A DNA stretch of 64,000 bases from NCBI GenBank assembly GCA_948144175.1, contig CANXME010002590.1, forward strand, positions 1,328,501 to 1,392,500. Direction: 5' to 3'. The stretch comes from Closterium sp. NIES-65. Lineage: Eukaryota; Streptophyta; Zygnematophyceae; Desmidiales; Closteriaceae. The translations under genes and the position numbers were made by a program. Positions 48,157-59,058 of the stretch are shown in pieces; position 1 is the stretch's first letter; each line of letters starts with the position of its first letter. The notes below the pieces were generated by a model. That model saw only the letters and a program-made list of their open reading frames with translations. It did no database searches and had not been told where the DNA came from.

Positions 48157-49558
48157 TCAGGGACGTGCGGGGGACTTTCGAGCAGTGGGACTGGGAGATT
48201 CCAGTCCTAGTCGTCGTCGGTGTAGTCGCGGCGCGGGGTGAAAGGGTTGTTGTTGGAAAATGCGCCAATTGGGGTGTGGTGCTGGCTCAGGTGAAGGTGA
48301 GCGCACGCGGCGACGACGCGACTCGCCTGTCATGGTCATGTTGCTCATGACATTGCGAACTGGGGCAGCCGATGACGACTGCTGCTGCTGATGCTGAACC
48401 GCTGGGTTCTGGTTGCGCGCAGGTGGGAGTTGTTGTTCCTGGGCTGGACGCACGTCGCCTCGTGCGTCTTGTCGGCCGGTCCAAGTGCTCGGATTGGACC
48501 GGCGAGGGCGAGATCGGAATTTACATCGATCCGCCAAGTGCCCGAAATTTCTGCAAATTTTGCAGTAGAGGCGCCTCGGCCGTCGCTCTTCGTTGTTGTC
48601 GGCGTAGAAGGCGAGCCGTTCGCGTTCTCGTCGCGGCGCTGGTCGCTGCTGATCCATATCCCTCTGTTCGACGAGAAGGGCGGCCTCCGAGATGACCCCC
48701 TGCTGTCGGAGAAGCGCCTTGCAGGGCCGCCACTCTGGGCCGAGCCCTTGAAGCACGATGTTGACGAAGATTTCTTCCGATATCGTGCTTCCCAACTTTC
48801 ACGATTTGATCGCGAAGGCTCCGACAACGATTAAGGTAGTTGTTGACCTTCTCCCATGAGGTCATCTTGGTTTCCAGTAGTTCCTGGAGTAGTCGGCTCG
48901 AGGACACGGAGTCCTTGGGCTGATACACGCCTGTCAGATGTCGCCAGGCGTTGAGGGCTGGAGCAGCTGTCGTTTTGTACGAACGAATGTTGAGCTGCTC
49001 CGCCGCCGACATATTCCGCAGGAGCACTCCGTACGCCATCAGCGATTCGTTGTAATACCTCGCCTTGGCGTCGTTGGTGTCCTCAGCAGGCTCCGCGTAG
49101 CTCCCATCGATATAATGGAAGATTTGGGCGTTCTGCAGCAAGAGCTCCAATTCGAAGCTCCAGGTATAAAAATCTCTGCCGTCAAAACAGGTACTTGTCT
49201 TTATTTTTGATATGCTGAGAAACCTTGATTGAGCGGAGAGAATTGCTTCTTCACTGGGACGGGGAGTCTTGGGGGTTGAGCCATTGGTGTCGAGGGAGAA
49301 TGTTTGCGGGGCGGAGTTCTAGCCAGTCGGGGCCGGTTGGGAGGGTTGCGAGGGTGTTCCCGCATCGCCATTCCGCAATGTTTGGAGCCCTTGCTCCAAG
49401 CTGGTGAGTCGCTGAAGAAGTTGTGCGAGGACGGCGGAAGGAATCGTCCTCGTTTCCTCGCTTGTCGTAGCCGGATTGGGTTGCGCTTCAGCCGTTAGAT
49501 TTGTCTGACCACCAGATCCTCCGGCCATTCTTACGCGCGAACGTGTGCCGGACGCCAC
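48157..49558 (-). pseudogene. Copia-2 Gag, fragmented
   Basis: From the right: an N-terminal piece (49319-49558, VLAQLLQRLTSLEQGLQTLR, possible coiled coil), a UBN2-type capsid (48830-49150: AEQLNIRSYKTTAAPALNAW; WEKVNNYLNRCRSLRDQIVK) and, in another frame, the remainder (48157-48795) with a CCHC zinc knuckle CKICRNFGHLADRC and a basic C-terminus. Frame changes near 48800 and a break between 49319 and 49150 prevent a single product. The true zinc knuckle distinguishes this lineage from the short-LTR elements, which have a different Cys/His motif. Confidence 0.8.
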
Positions 49559-49708
49559 TTTTCGAATGTCGTAATTTTCGGTAGTGGCAGTGCGAAGGAT
49601 TCCCGAGTCGCTCTCATACCATGCTGCGATCAGAAGTTGATCGTAGCCCAGGATCTGCTCAGGAAAGTTCGCTTGAAGAGAGGTAGTGTTGGTGGGCCCT
49701 TGATCTCA

Positions 49709-49858
49709 GGGCATGTTCCTACGCTCTTATCAGGCAAACCTCTTGTCAGCCTTGCCTGGTAAAAGTAGCGAGGGTTTTTAGGTTTATGAAATTTTCAGTG
49801 TGTTTTGAAGCGAGCTTGATAAGAGGTTGGCCTGATAAGGGGCTGTAGGAACATGCCC
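49709..49858. mobile_element. Harbinger-like MITE in Copia-2 LTR
   Basis: 150 bp, TSD tca (49706-49708 and 49859-49861), terminal inverted repeats starting gggcatgttcctac and extending imperfectly for about 45 bp (cttatcaggc..cctctt on both arms). Non-coding. Empty site visible at 39901-40348 (gatctcaaatgg). Confidence 0.88.
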
Positions 49859-49976
49859 TCAAATGGCAGAGTGAATGTAAAATACTTGAGATGATTAAAA
49901 CATGCAGGTACAGGAAATATAAATGAGTACAGGGAAGACGAAACGACCTACCTAGCCATGTACCGGGGTACATTCC

Positions 49977-50188
49977 AGGGCCTCAGAAGTCAGCGAAAAA
50001 AGGCTGAGATTTCAGACCTTTTTCAGAATCGAGGTTGATTTTCCAGCTATTTTTCGTGAAGAAACAAGATTTTTTACTATATTTGTAGTGTAAAATGGCA
50101 TAAAATGGGCTGATTTCTCTGTTTTTCAGCATAGAATTTTGTACCAACTCTGATCTTTCAGCCTAGCCTGAAACCAATCTGAGGCCCT
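49977..50188. mobile_element. Mutator-like MITE in Copia-2 LTR
   Basis: 212 bp, 10-bp TSD ggtacattcc (49967-49976 and 50189-50198), terminal inverted repeats agggcctcaga at both ends. AT-rich, non-coding interior. The empty site is visible in the other LTR (ggggtacattcccttattc). TSD length suggests a MULE-derived element; class is inference. Confidence 0.85.
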
Positions 50189-51112
50189 GGTACATTCCCT
50201 TATTCAGATATATTCTTAACTGTGCGGCTCGTACAGTTTCGTCCCGTAACTGTTCCCGCCAAAACCATCCTGCCTGCAGCTGCCCGGTGCTGTCTTCTCT
50301 GACGGTCCAGATGTCCTGTAACCGTTTGACGCTTCGATTCAGTTCCAAGCGTCTGAACCTTCGCGTTCATTCCCGGCAGGGCTCAGGTTTGCAGTGTAAT
50401 TTACCCTTCTATACTGATTACAAGGGTGAATTTTTGGGTCTACACTGATGTGCTGGGGTAATTTTTTGGTGAGTTAGTGTTACACTGATCTGTAAGTGTA
50501 ATGATTTAGGCCGCACTGATGCTCTGGGGTAATTTTTCCCTTAGCGAAGATTACCCTGAAGAGCGTACAGGGACTCCCCCCCCCCCCCCCCCCCTCGGAA
50601 ACTCTACTTATTGAGAAGAAGTTTCCTAGAACTTTCGTAGCGATACACCCAATTTCGTAATGATGCACAACGACGCCAGCACACGTGAGTACTGACAACC
50701 GACACCGTGTCACTCCGTGTCTGCTTGCAACCTACCCGTTACTGTAGAGGCGATGCAACCTGATTGGTCGAAGCTGCACTCTCTGCAAGAACGTCAACTT
50801 TCTTGACTCGGAAATTTGGGACTCGAGGTTTCCGAACAAACTCGAAATTTGCTGACTTGGCGAAAAATACAAGTGTTGCAGCGAAACCAGACATCACAAC
50901 TCCCACCCACCAGCGCCCAACTTACGATAGTAATCGCGCGCGATTTGGGCCTCGAGCTTGATTGCAGCCAGCACATATTGAGCAGCCTAAAGTACAATCA
51001 GGGTAAAAAATATACCTACACTGATGCCTCTGGGTAAAGTTTTCAAAACTTCAAGTTACACTGATCCATCAGTGTTTCCAAAAAGGGCACACTGCTCAGA
51101 AGGGTTTTGAAA

Positions 51113-51246
51113 TGTGAAGAAGTGAACGAGAGAATGAGTGAACTATGAACGAAGTGAGTACAAATAGGAAACCCTAGCTGGGTTGTACCCCCTATGGGAT
51201 ACCCCACTATAGCCTACACAAATAAGTAAGCTATAATGTTCTGACA
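51113..51246 (-). repeat. 3' LTR of Copia-3
   Basis: 134 bp, tgtgaagaag..ttctgaca on the plus strand. Identical to 58366-58499. Confidence 0.96.
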
Positions 51247-51449
51247 CACCCCCATAGGCAAAGTGGGGGAGAACAAGGGGTCACAAGACCAGTCAAGCAA
51301 AGCAAAGCAAAGCTCAGGGTGGATCACAAAGTCACCACACATTCCGAGCACAAGTTCAAGGGCCACAAGGCCAGTTCACATGCAAGATCATATATATAGA
51401 GATATACAGGAGTCAAGCAAGCAAGAGCAAGACTATATATATGTGACGG

Positions 51450-54400
51450 TACAAGGAAGGTCAAGAAGTGAGCAAGTGAGGCAAGACAGACACAAGACCC
51501 AGCTGCGTGCAGCAACGCTGATGATCACAAGGCGCAAGTGCCTTGGTGAACACATCAGCAGTGTTGGCCTCAGAGGCCACGTACGCAAGTCGCAACTGTC
51601 CACGCTGCTGTAGCTCACGAGCAAGAAAGTAGCGGAGAGCAATGTGCTTTGTCCTGTGCTCCAGTCACTGCTCTCGACACAAGGCCAGCATGGCCTTGTT
51701 GTCTACGTACAGGACTGGAGGAGAACGAGGCTGCTCTCCAAGGTCGGTCAGCAGGTAGGTGAGCCAGCGTAACTCCTGTGCAGCCATAGCCCCAGCGTAG
51801 ATCTCAGCCTCACAACTGGAGCCGAGAACAGAAGACGAGCGGGTAGCCCGCCACGAAACAGAGCCGGAACCAAGGCTGAAGGTGTAACCCTGTGACGACC
51901 GCTGCGTAGCCTGGTCGTCAGCCCAAGAAGCGTCTGCGTGCCCAGTGAGGACCACTGGACTGCGCCCTCCAAGCACTAGCCCCATGCCTGACGTACTGCA
52001 CAAGTAGCGCAACACCCTCTTCGCTGCAGCCATGTGCTCTGGTCGGTGTCTCCCAGGAGCAACATAGCGTGCGAGAATGCTAAGAGGGTATGCAAGGTCA
52101 GGTCGAGTGCAGGTCATCAGGTACATGAGGCAGCCAACAAGCTCTGCATACGGGCCACTCGACTCTACGGACTCATCCGAAGGCAGAGCTGAGAGCGAGT
52201 GGCGAGTAGGCAGAGGAGTGGCCTGAGGCGAGGAGTACGTGAAGCCGAAGCGCTGAAGGACCTGCTGCACCATGTGTGACTGAGTCAGGGTAATGGTGCA
52301 GCGTGCTCTGTCTCGGGTGATCTGCAAGCCAAGGTAGCTGCGCAGTTCACCCAGGTCAGTGCACGTGTGTCTCTTCTGCAGCTCGGACTTCACGTAGGCG
52401 AGTCCAACAGTGTCAGCTGTGGCAAAGACCAAGTCGTCGACGTACACGAGGATGTAGAACGGCGGCAGAGAGGTGTCGGTGCGCAGAAACAGCGACGGGT
52501 CGGCAGTAGAAGGAGCAAACCCAAGTGCCGCGAGCGTAGTCCTCAGTGTGTCGTGCCACTCACGTGGCGCCTGGCGGAGACCGTAGACTGGACGCCGGAG
52601 ACTCCACTGAGTACCAGGAGGGAAAGACCCAGTGAAGCCAGGTGGGCGGCGCAGCCAGATCTCCTCGTGCAGACTGCCCTGCAAGAAAGCTGTGCTGAAG
52701 TCGAGAGAGTGCAGCTCGTAGTCACGGTGAGCAGCAACGTGCAGCAGAACCCGAAGAGTGGTCATCTTCGGGGTGGGGGAGAAGGTCTGAAAGTAGTCAA
52801 CCCCCTGCCGCTGACTGAAGCCACGAGCCACGTAACGCGCCTTGAAGACAGGCGGAGAACCCGGCGGCCGCTTCACCCTGAAAATCCACATGCCACTGAC
52901 GATGTTCGCCCCAGGAGGGGGGACAGCGTCGACGTAGGTGCCTGTGGACTTCCAGGAAGCCATCTCTGCGTCCATAGCTGCCTGCAGCAAAGTCGACAAG
53001 CTCAGTGACAAGGGCAGACGCAGCAGACGACTCGAAGGAAGGGTCAGTGACAGCAGTAGCAAGGAGACGCGTGACAGTAGGACTGGCAGCACGAAGAGAG
53101 TCCGACTCCGGGTCGGCAAGAGCAGGAAGAGAGGAAGCAGGAGGAGAAGGCAAAGGGGCACGCAGAGGAGCAGTGGACGGACGCAGAGACATCCGGTGCG
53201 TGCCAGGGACAGGAGGAGGACGCTGACGCGAACCGCGACCACTAGCGCGCTCTGGACAAACAGGCGACGCAGGACGAGACGCAGGCTCACGACGCTCAGT
53301 AAGACTTCCAGTCGGACCAGCGTAGGGAGAAGGAGCAGGCAAAGGGGAGGCAGGCTGTAGCTGTGGCTGTGACCGGACAGGCTGCGGACCCTCTAAGGGA
53401 GGAGGAGAAAGTGGAAGACCAAGAACCTGCTGCAGGAGCGGAACGAAGTACGGTCGGGGCCGCGCGGCGACTCCAGAAACAGCAGGAACAGCACCAGCAC
53501 TCTCGGCAGGAGCACTCACTCCAGTAGCACCTCCAGCAGTACCACCAGAAGCTCCAGAACCTCCAGCAGCAGCACCAGGAGCACTGTCACTCGGACCGCC
53601 AGCAGCAGGCTCAGCGCCAACACCCTCAGCAGCACCAGCTCTAGGAGAACTCGCAGACCCAACAGCTCTAGTACCCACAGGACGAGCACGGCCGGGACGC
53701 GCGGCAGCAGTGCCCTCTGCAGCCGAAGAACCACCAGCACTAGCAGCACGCCTCCAGCGCCTGGCAAACCACTCACGCAGCTCCTGTGGGGAGAGTGGCT
53801 CCCGGCGAGACGAAGCACCCCCAGGCTCAGCACCCCCAGGCACAGCAGTCCCAAGCACAGCACCCCCAGGCACAGCACCTCCAGTCTCAGCACCCCCAGG
53901 CTCAGCACCCCCAGGCTCAGCACCCCCAGACTCAGTACCCCCAGACTCCGCACCCCCAGGCTCCGCACCCCCAGGCTCAGCACCCCCAGACCCCGCACCC
54001 CCAGGCTCAGCACCCCCAGACTCTGCACCCCCAGGCTCAGCTCCCGCAGCAGCACCAGAGTCACCAGTGACCTCGACAGGCTCGACCGCGTCTACCTGGG
54101 ACACACCTGACGGGGCAGGACCCTGAGGGGGGAGGGGGTCTACCGGGGGGGGACCTGGTACCAGGAAAAGCGGGGGCGGGGGGAGGGACGGAGTGCGGTA
54201 GGGGAAGAGGCGGTAGTAGGGTACCGACTCGTCGAACGTGACGTCCTGGGAGGACAGAACACGTCGAGAGGTGGGGTGGTAGAACTGCCACCCAGGGGCG
54301 TCGGGGGGGAACCCCAGGAAGACGCAGGGAGCAGCGCGAGGGGACAGCTTGTCCGCAGACAAGTCGCGGACAAACGCCCGAGATCCCCAGACCCGGAACG

Positions 54401-55900
54401 CCGACGCATCGCCAACCTTCCCCGTCCACAGCAGGGCTGGGGAGGTCTCCGGCCTGGAGACCCTGGGGTGGAGGTTGATCTGATGCGCTGCGTACCTGAC
54501 CGCAAACGGCCACAGAAAATGGGGAGCAGCCGCATGCATCATGGACGTACGGGCGACGTCCATGACCATGCCAATGCGGCGCTCAGCAATCCCATTTTGC
54601 TGTGGGGAGTCCGGAAGCGTGAAGGACTGGCGGATGCCTCGCGCTCGACAGTAGGCACGAAGAAGGCCAGAGGAGAACTCTCCGCCTCTGTCAGAGTGCA
54701 CACGCAACACAGGAAAGTCGGAGCCAAAGCTCTGCCTGAGCTGAAGACGAGCTGCGCGGATCCAGTCGATCAGCACCTCAGTAACCTCACCCTTGCTGCG
54801 CAAGGGGAAGACTGTGGTGTAACGCGAGTAGTCGTCAACAACGAGCAGAAAGTAGCGCTCCTGACCCTGTCCAAGGACGCGGGCCGGGCCCCACACGTCC
54901 ATGTGAAGTGTCTGCAGCGAGGCCTCTGTCGGAGGAAACTGGGAGGAGTGAGGGGCAGCACGCTGGCGCCCCTCGACACAGGGGACACAGGCAGGGCCAG
55001 GGCCCTGAGGAAGGGGAGGTAGGGACCGGGGGAGACCAGACACAAGAAGACGGGAGGCCATGCCTCTGAGCCGAAGCTGAGAGGGGTGGCCAAGGCGGTG
55101 GTGCCAGAGGAGGGTCTCGTGAGACAGACGACGACACGAACAGGGGGAAGACTCAGGACCAGACCTGGACGCTGCTGCAAACACCTGACCAAACGAAGGG
55201 ACCGTACCAGACTCAGTACCTGGAGGAGAAGCAGTGGTCAGTGTGTACAGGCTCGACCCTGGCCGACGTGTAAACGTAGCCAGGTGGCGTCCCGTGCTAG
55301 CCTCCGTGCAGTGGGTCACCCGCTGACGAGCAGGAGTGAACTGGTGGACACCCGCATCCTGTAGGTCAGCACCACTCACCAGGTTCGTCGAGAACGAGGG
55401 GAGGTAGAGACCAGACAGGGTGCCAGAGGGGGCCGCCGGACACGGAAGTACCGTGGAGAAGCGAGACAGGACAGGCCCCCCAGAGGGGTCAGCCAGGGAC
55501 ACCGCAACTGGCCGACTCAGCGGCGTGAGAGTAGTGCGGTCCCGAAAGAAGGAGCGAGACGCTCCAGAGTCAAGTGTGAAGGTGTGAGAGGCCGAAGCCG
55601 ACACAGTACCTGAGAGGGCAGACTCACTAGTACCTGAGAGCTCAGACGCACTGGCACCTAGAGCAGCAGCCTCACTAGTACCTGACGCAGCAGTACCAAT
55701 GCCCGGGTCGGGCGGGAAACACCGGTAACAGTCATCCTCATCACTACCAGTCACAACATACATAGCAGAAAGAATAGCATCAAAGTAAAGATCATAAATG
55801 GCTACACCAGCCCTAGACAGCTCCCCCCAGCGGGGGATCTCAGCGGCCTCCGGAAACTGCTGACGCCAGGCGTCGGTCAGGCGGCCAAAGCAGCGGCGGG
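51450..55900 (-). pseudogene. Copia-3 Pol with internal deletion and nonsense codon
   Basis: Order: Cys/His motif CPYVLRTGDRAGERCGGTH, protease HTFTLDSGASRSFF, integrase LWHHRLGHPSQLRL..CVPCVEGRQ, LHMDVWGPARVLG, HSDRGGEF (canonical Asp), NGIAERRIGMV, then the repeat linker. Near 52990 the frame breaks: LVDFAA is followed directly by sequence matching QAAMDAEMASW, a deletion of about 240 bp relative to Copia-1. RT and RNase H continue in another frame (MWIFRVKRPPG, YVDDLVFAT, LTGHADASWADDQ) to TGA near 51665 (CREQ stop LEHRTKH, AGA to TGA), then run on to about 51450. Confidence 0.88.
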
Positions 55901-56038
55901 CCGTGTGGGTGCCTCCACACCTCTCCCCCGCACGGTCGCCGGTGCGAAGAACGTAGGGGCAGGGACCAAACGCACCACCACGCTGACGCTGCAAGTACCA
56001 CTCACGGAGCTGCTGAGGGGCGGGGACGGTGCGAGAGC

Positions 56039-56081
<43 letters not shown>

Positions 56082-57141
56082 CTGACCACCCCCAGAGCTG
56101 CTGCGCTGGGACGAGACACTCCGACCCCCGCCGCCACCGCCACTCCCGCCCCCACCACCGCCCCCGTCTCCACCGCCACCGCCCCCACTGGTACCCTCGC
56201 CCCCGCCTCCTCCGCTACCGCCCCCGCCGCCACCTCCGCCTCCACCGCCTCCACCAGTACCTCCACTCCCGCCACCACCTCCACCGCCACCCCCACTCCC
56301 CCCGCCACCCCCACCTCCTCCGCCACTGCCCCCTCTAGCTCCACCCGCTCCCTTGCCCCCCTTGCCCTTGCCAGAGCGGCGTCTACCGCTGGGGGCAGAC
56401 GCCGCACCGACCGACTCAAAACCAGCGAGGTCGGCCGCAGCGGCAGAGGCGACAGAGGGCAGCAGGGGGGAAGGAGAACACCCCTCAAAGATGGGGGTGC
56501 GAGGGTCACCCCGAGAGGCCCCTACAGCGACTATGCTCTTCTCAGCCGCTAGCAGGGACTCCTCAAGGAGGTCGACAGTGAGGGTGGTGGGACAGACAGA
56601 GAGAAACTGGTCCCTAACGACACGGAGGGACTCAGGGAGACGGGTGACAAGAAAGTAGAGAGTGATGTACATGGGAGGAGGGTTGGCGGCGCGGAACTCA
56701 GCAGGAAGGGCAGCGCGGTAGCGAGCGTCACTAGCGCGGAGGTGGGTAATGAGGTCAGCGACAGTGGGAAAGGCAGCGAGGTCAGGGAAGAAAAGGTAGC
56801 ATGAGGCGGCTCAGCGTAGCGGAGGAAGGGGAGGAGTAGCGTGCAACTACAGCGTCGTACAAGGCCTGAGCGGTCTTGCACTGACTAAAGTGGGCACGCT
56901 CGGAGGAAGGGAGGTGGCGACGCACAGCAAGACGTGCAGCAGCATCGCGGGTCGCCCACTTGGAGCGAACGGCGGAATCAGCATCAGGAGGAGGGGCAGG
57001 GACAGCGCCAGAGACAAAGTCAAAGAGAGAGACCTCATCGACCGCATCACACAGTAAGTACAGCTGCAGGTCCTCAATCCAGACTGCAAAGTCAATGGCC
57101 CTACCCTCAGCGTCAAAAGCTAGGACATTGGGGGTGGCCAT
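55900..57141 (-). pseudogene. Copia-3 Gag, frameshifted
   Basis: N-terminal capsid 56782-57141 (MATPNVLAFDAEGRAIDFAV) runs to LMLPFLP then stop, where relatives read LMLPYLFPDLAAFPTVADL: a 2-nt loss near 56790. The remainder (MYITLYFLVTRLPESLRVVR) continues in frame with Pol through a long Gly/Ser tract and a CAG-coded poly-Gln run (about 56040-56080). Confidence 0.85.
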
Positions 57142-57169
57142 GACAGCAGCTGACAGTCTCACCGGGCAG

Positions 57170-58320
57170 GAAGAGTCGGGTAGGTCAGCGGCGCAGGTAC
57201 ACAGCCCAGGGGCAGCAGTGGCCCGACAGGAGCAGGAGAGCAGCTCCTCTGGCGGCTCGGGCAGCTCGGGCGGCTCGGGCGGCGCGGGCGGCTCGGGCGG
57301 CGAGGGCGGCTCGGGCGGCTAGGGCGGCGCGGGCGGCCCGGGCGGCTCGGGCGGCTCGGGCGGCGGCACGGGCGGCTGGGGCAGCTCGGTGGCGGCTCAC
57401 GGGCGGCTGGGACGGCGCGCGGGGAGCTCACGGGCGGCTGGGCGGGCGGCCAGGGCGGCTCACGGGCGGCGGCGGCGGCGTCGGCGGCTCACGGGCGACT
57501 GCGGCTCACGGGCGGCGGCGGCGGCGTCGGCGGCTCACGGGCGGCGGCGGCGGCGTCGGCGGCTCACGGGCGACGGCGGCTCACGGGCGGCGGCGGCGGC
57601 GTCGGCGGCTCACGGGCGGCGGCGGCGGCGTCGGCGGCTCACGGGCGACGGCGGCTCACGGGCGGCGGCGGCGGCGTCGGCGGCTCACGGGCGGCGTCGG
57701 CGGCTCACGGGCGACGGCAGCGGCAGCGGGGTCGGCGGCTCACGGGCGGCGTCGGCGGCTCACGGGTGGCGGCGGCGGCGTCGGCTGCTCACGGGCGGCG
57801 TCGGCAGCTCACGGGCGGGCTGAAGGCCCACGGGTGGGCGGTTTGGGGGCAGCGCCGGCTCACGGGCGGGCGGCGTGACGGGCGGGCGGCGGGACGGGCG
57901 GCGGCGTCACGGGGGGGGGGGGGGGGGGGGGGGGGGGCCGACGGGACGGGCTGCGGCGTCACGGGCGGCGGCGTCACGGGCGGCGGCGTCACGGGCGGCG
58001 GTTCACGGGCGGTTGCGTCACGGGCGGCGCTCACGGGCGGCGCTAAAGGGTGGCGACGGGCGGCGGCTCACGGGCGGCGCGACGGGCGGCGGCTCAGGGG
58101 GGGCGCTACGGGCGGCCGCACGGGCGGCGCTAACGGGCGGCCGCACGGGCGGCGCTACGGGCTGCGCAAAGGGCGGCGCGAACGGGCAGCCGCACGGGCG
58201 GCGCTAACGGGCTGCGCTAACGGGCGGCGCGAACGGGCGGCTCGAAAGGGCGGGCGCTAGGGCGGGCGCTAGGGCGGGCACTAGGGCGGGCGCCAGGGCA
58301 GAAAAAAAAGTTCTAGGTGG
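57170..58320 (-). repeat. GC-rich leader minisatellites of Copia-3
   Basis: Several blocks: gcggctcgg 9-bp repeats (57250-57380), ggcggcggcggcgtcggcgg / gctcacgggc blocks (57440-57800), a 27-G run (57911-57937), and cgggcggcgctaacgggcgg-type repeats to 58260. Lies between gag and the primer-binding site next to 58366. Confidence 0.87.
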
Positions 58321-58365
58321 TGGGCCCGAAGCACAGTTCCCACAGGGGAACCTGCTCTGATTCCA

Positions 58366-58499
58366 TGTGAAGAAGTGAACGAGAGAATGAGTGAACTATG
58401 AACGAAGTGAGTACAAATAGGAAACCCTAGCTGGGTTGTACCCCCTATGGGATACCCCACTATAGCCTACACAAATAAGTAAGCTATAATGTTCTGACA
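58366..58499 (-). repeat. 5' LTR of Copia-3
   Basis: Identical to 51113-51246; followed by TSD tgaaa. Confidence 0.96.
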
Positions 58500-58696
58500 T
58501 GAAAATGTCTTCACTGCTAATCGTGAGTAGGCAAAATCCAAACCTAAGCCCTGATTCCCGGTATTGCGTGTTCCTTTTGCTGCGGCGAGGAGTGCTTAGT
58601 AATATCAAATATCACTTTTCGTAACAAGAGACACCCGCATAGTAGACAACCCCTGTCTACTATTCAACACTGTCTTATATCCGGGCGATGACGGTA

Positions 58697-59058
58697 TGGT
58701 ACCCTGCATGCCATCTATCAATGGGAGTCATGGATATAACGTATACAACCACTTGTCACGTGTGTGCCAAGTGTAACTGTCATGGTCCGACTTGTGTACA
58801 ACCAAACCAATACAGCATACGAGCGGCAGCAGCACACATAAGCGACTACCAAACAATTATGTAATCTGATACCGTAGGCACCGTATTCAAGACTGATCAA
58901 AAGCAGCCCTCACAACAAAATATACAACACCGCTTTCTCACACAGTCACAACTGAAATCCAAGCCAAGCCACTCACGCAACTGAAAAAAAATGAATGCGC
59001 GTAATCTGTTAGTATTAACACAGAAGGCCGAAGCACACAAGACTCTTTTAAGGCACCT
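58697..59058. other. Intergenic, original TBL-bZIP interval
   Basis: Host sequence right of the Pogo-like insertion. Before the insertion, the TBL stop and bZIP stop (convergent genes) were only about 370 bp apart. No gene seen; presumably 3' UTRs of both. Confidence 0.6.

Larger units (their letters stand above)
51113..58499 (-). mobile_element. Copia-3: near-complete Ty1/copia element, recent
   Basis: 7387 bp. Identical 134-bp LTRs (51113-51246 and 58366-58499), TSD tgaaa (51108-51112 and 58500-58504). The minus-strand primer-binding site tggaatcagagcagg adjoins the right LTR; the polypurine ctatgggggtg adjoins the left one. Closest to Copia-A by Gag (MATPNVLAFDAEGRAIDF). LTR identity shows recent insertion despite coding lesions. 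Confidence 0.96.
50377..58553. mobile_element. Non-autonomous hAT element, split by Copia-3
   Basis: 8-bp TSD attcccgg (50369-50376 and 58554-58561); ends cagggctcaggtttg and its complement caaacctaagccctg. Native length about 785 bp without Copia-3. Subterminal (t)acactgat motifs recur (about 50415, 50447, 50480, 51016, 51058), as in the hAT element at 63081. No transposase. Holds a 19-C run (50576-50594). Confidence 0.9.
39901..58626 (-). mobile_element. Copia-2: older Ty1/copia element, interrupted four times
   Basis: LTRs: 39901-40348 (448 bp, 3' LTR) and 49622-58626 (5' LTR, about 445 bp once the insertions are removed). TSD agaga at 39896-39900 and 58627-58631. The minus-strand polypurine tract agtgaagggggg adjoins the 3' LTR; the primer-binding site tggtatgagagc adjoins the 5' LTR. 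Native length about 6.9 kb. The LTRs differ at about 15 sites or small indels (3-4 percent), so this is clearly older than Copia-1, -3 and -4. Its LTRs and proteins belong to a different copia lineage from the short-LTR elements. Confidence 0.93.
49622..58626 (-). repeat. 5' LTR of Copia-2, split in four pieces
   Basis: Pieces 49622-49708, 49859-49976 (after one TSD copy), 50189-50376 and 58562-58626 align end to end with 39901-40348. Three independent insertions separate them. Confidence 0.92.
29061..58694 (+). mobile_element. Pogo/Tc1-mariner-type DNA transposon, split by nested insertions
   Basis: Ends are 24-bp perfect inverted repeats (29061-29084 and 58671-58694, starting ccgtcatcgcccggatataa), flanked by the dinucleotide TA on both sides (29059-29060; 58695-58696), the target used by this superfamily. 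Removing Copia-1 (31089-38422) and Copia-2 (39901-58626) with one TSD copy each leaves about 3564 bp, with an intron-containing DDD transposase gene. The palindrome aagacatatatgtctt with following actcgtacac/tctcgtacac occurs at both ends (29079, 39831) in direct orientation. It inserted 8 bp downstream of the TBL stop, in the presumed 3' UTR. Confidence 0.92.

Noticed and set aside
49319..49558. Independent small gene with a coiled coil
   Set aside because: Its position between the Copia-2 primer-binding site and capsid, on the same strand, makes it the Gag N-terminus.
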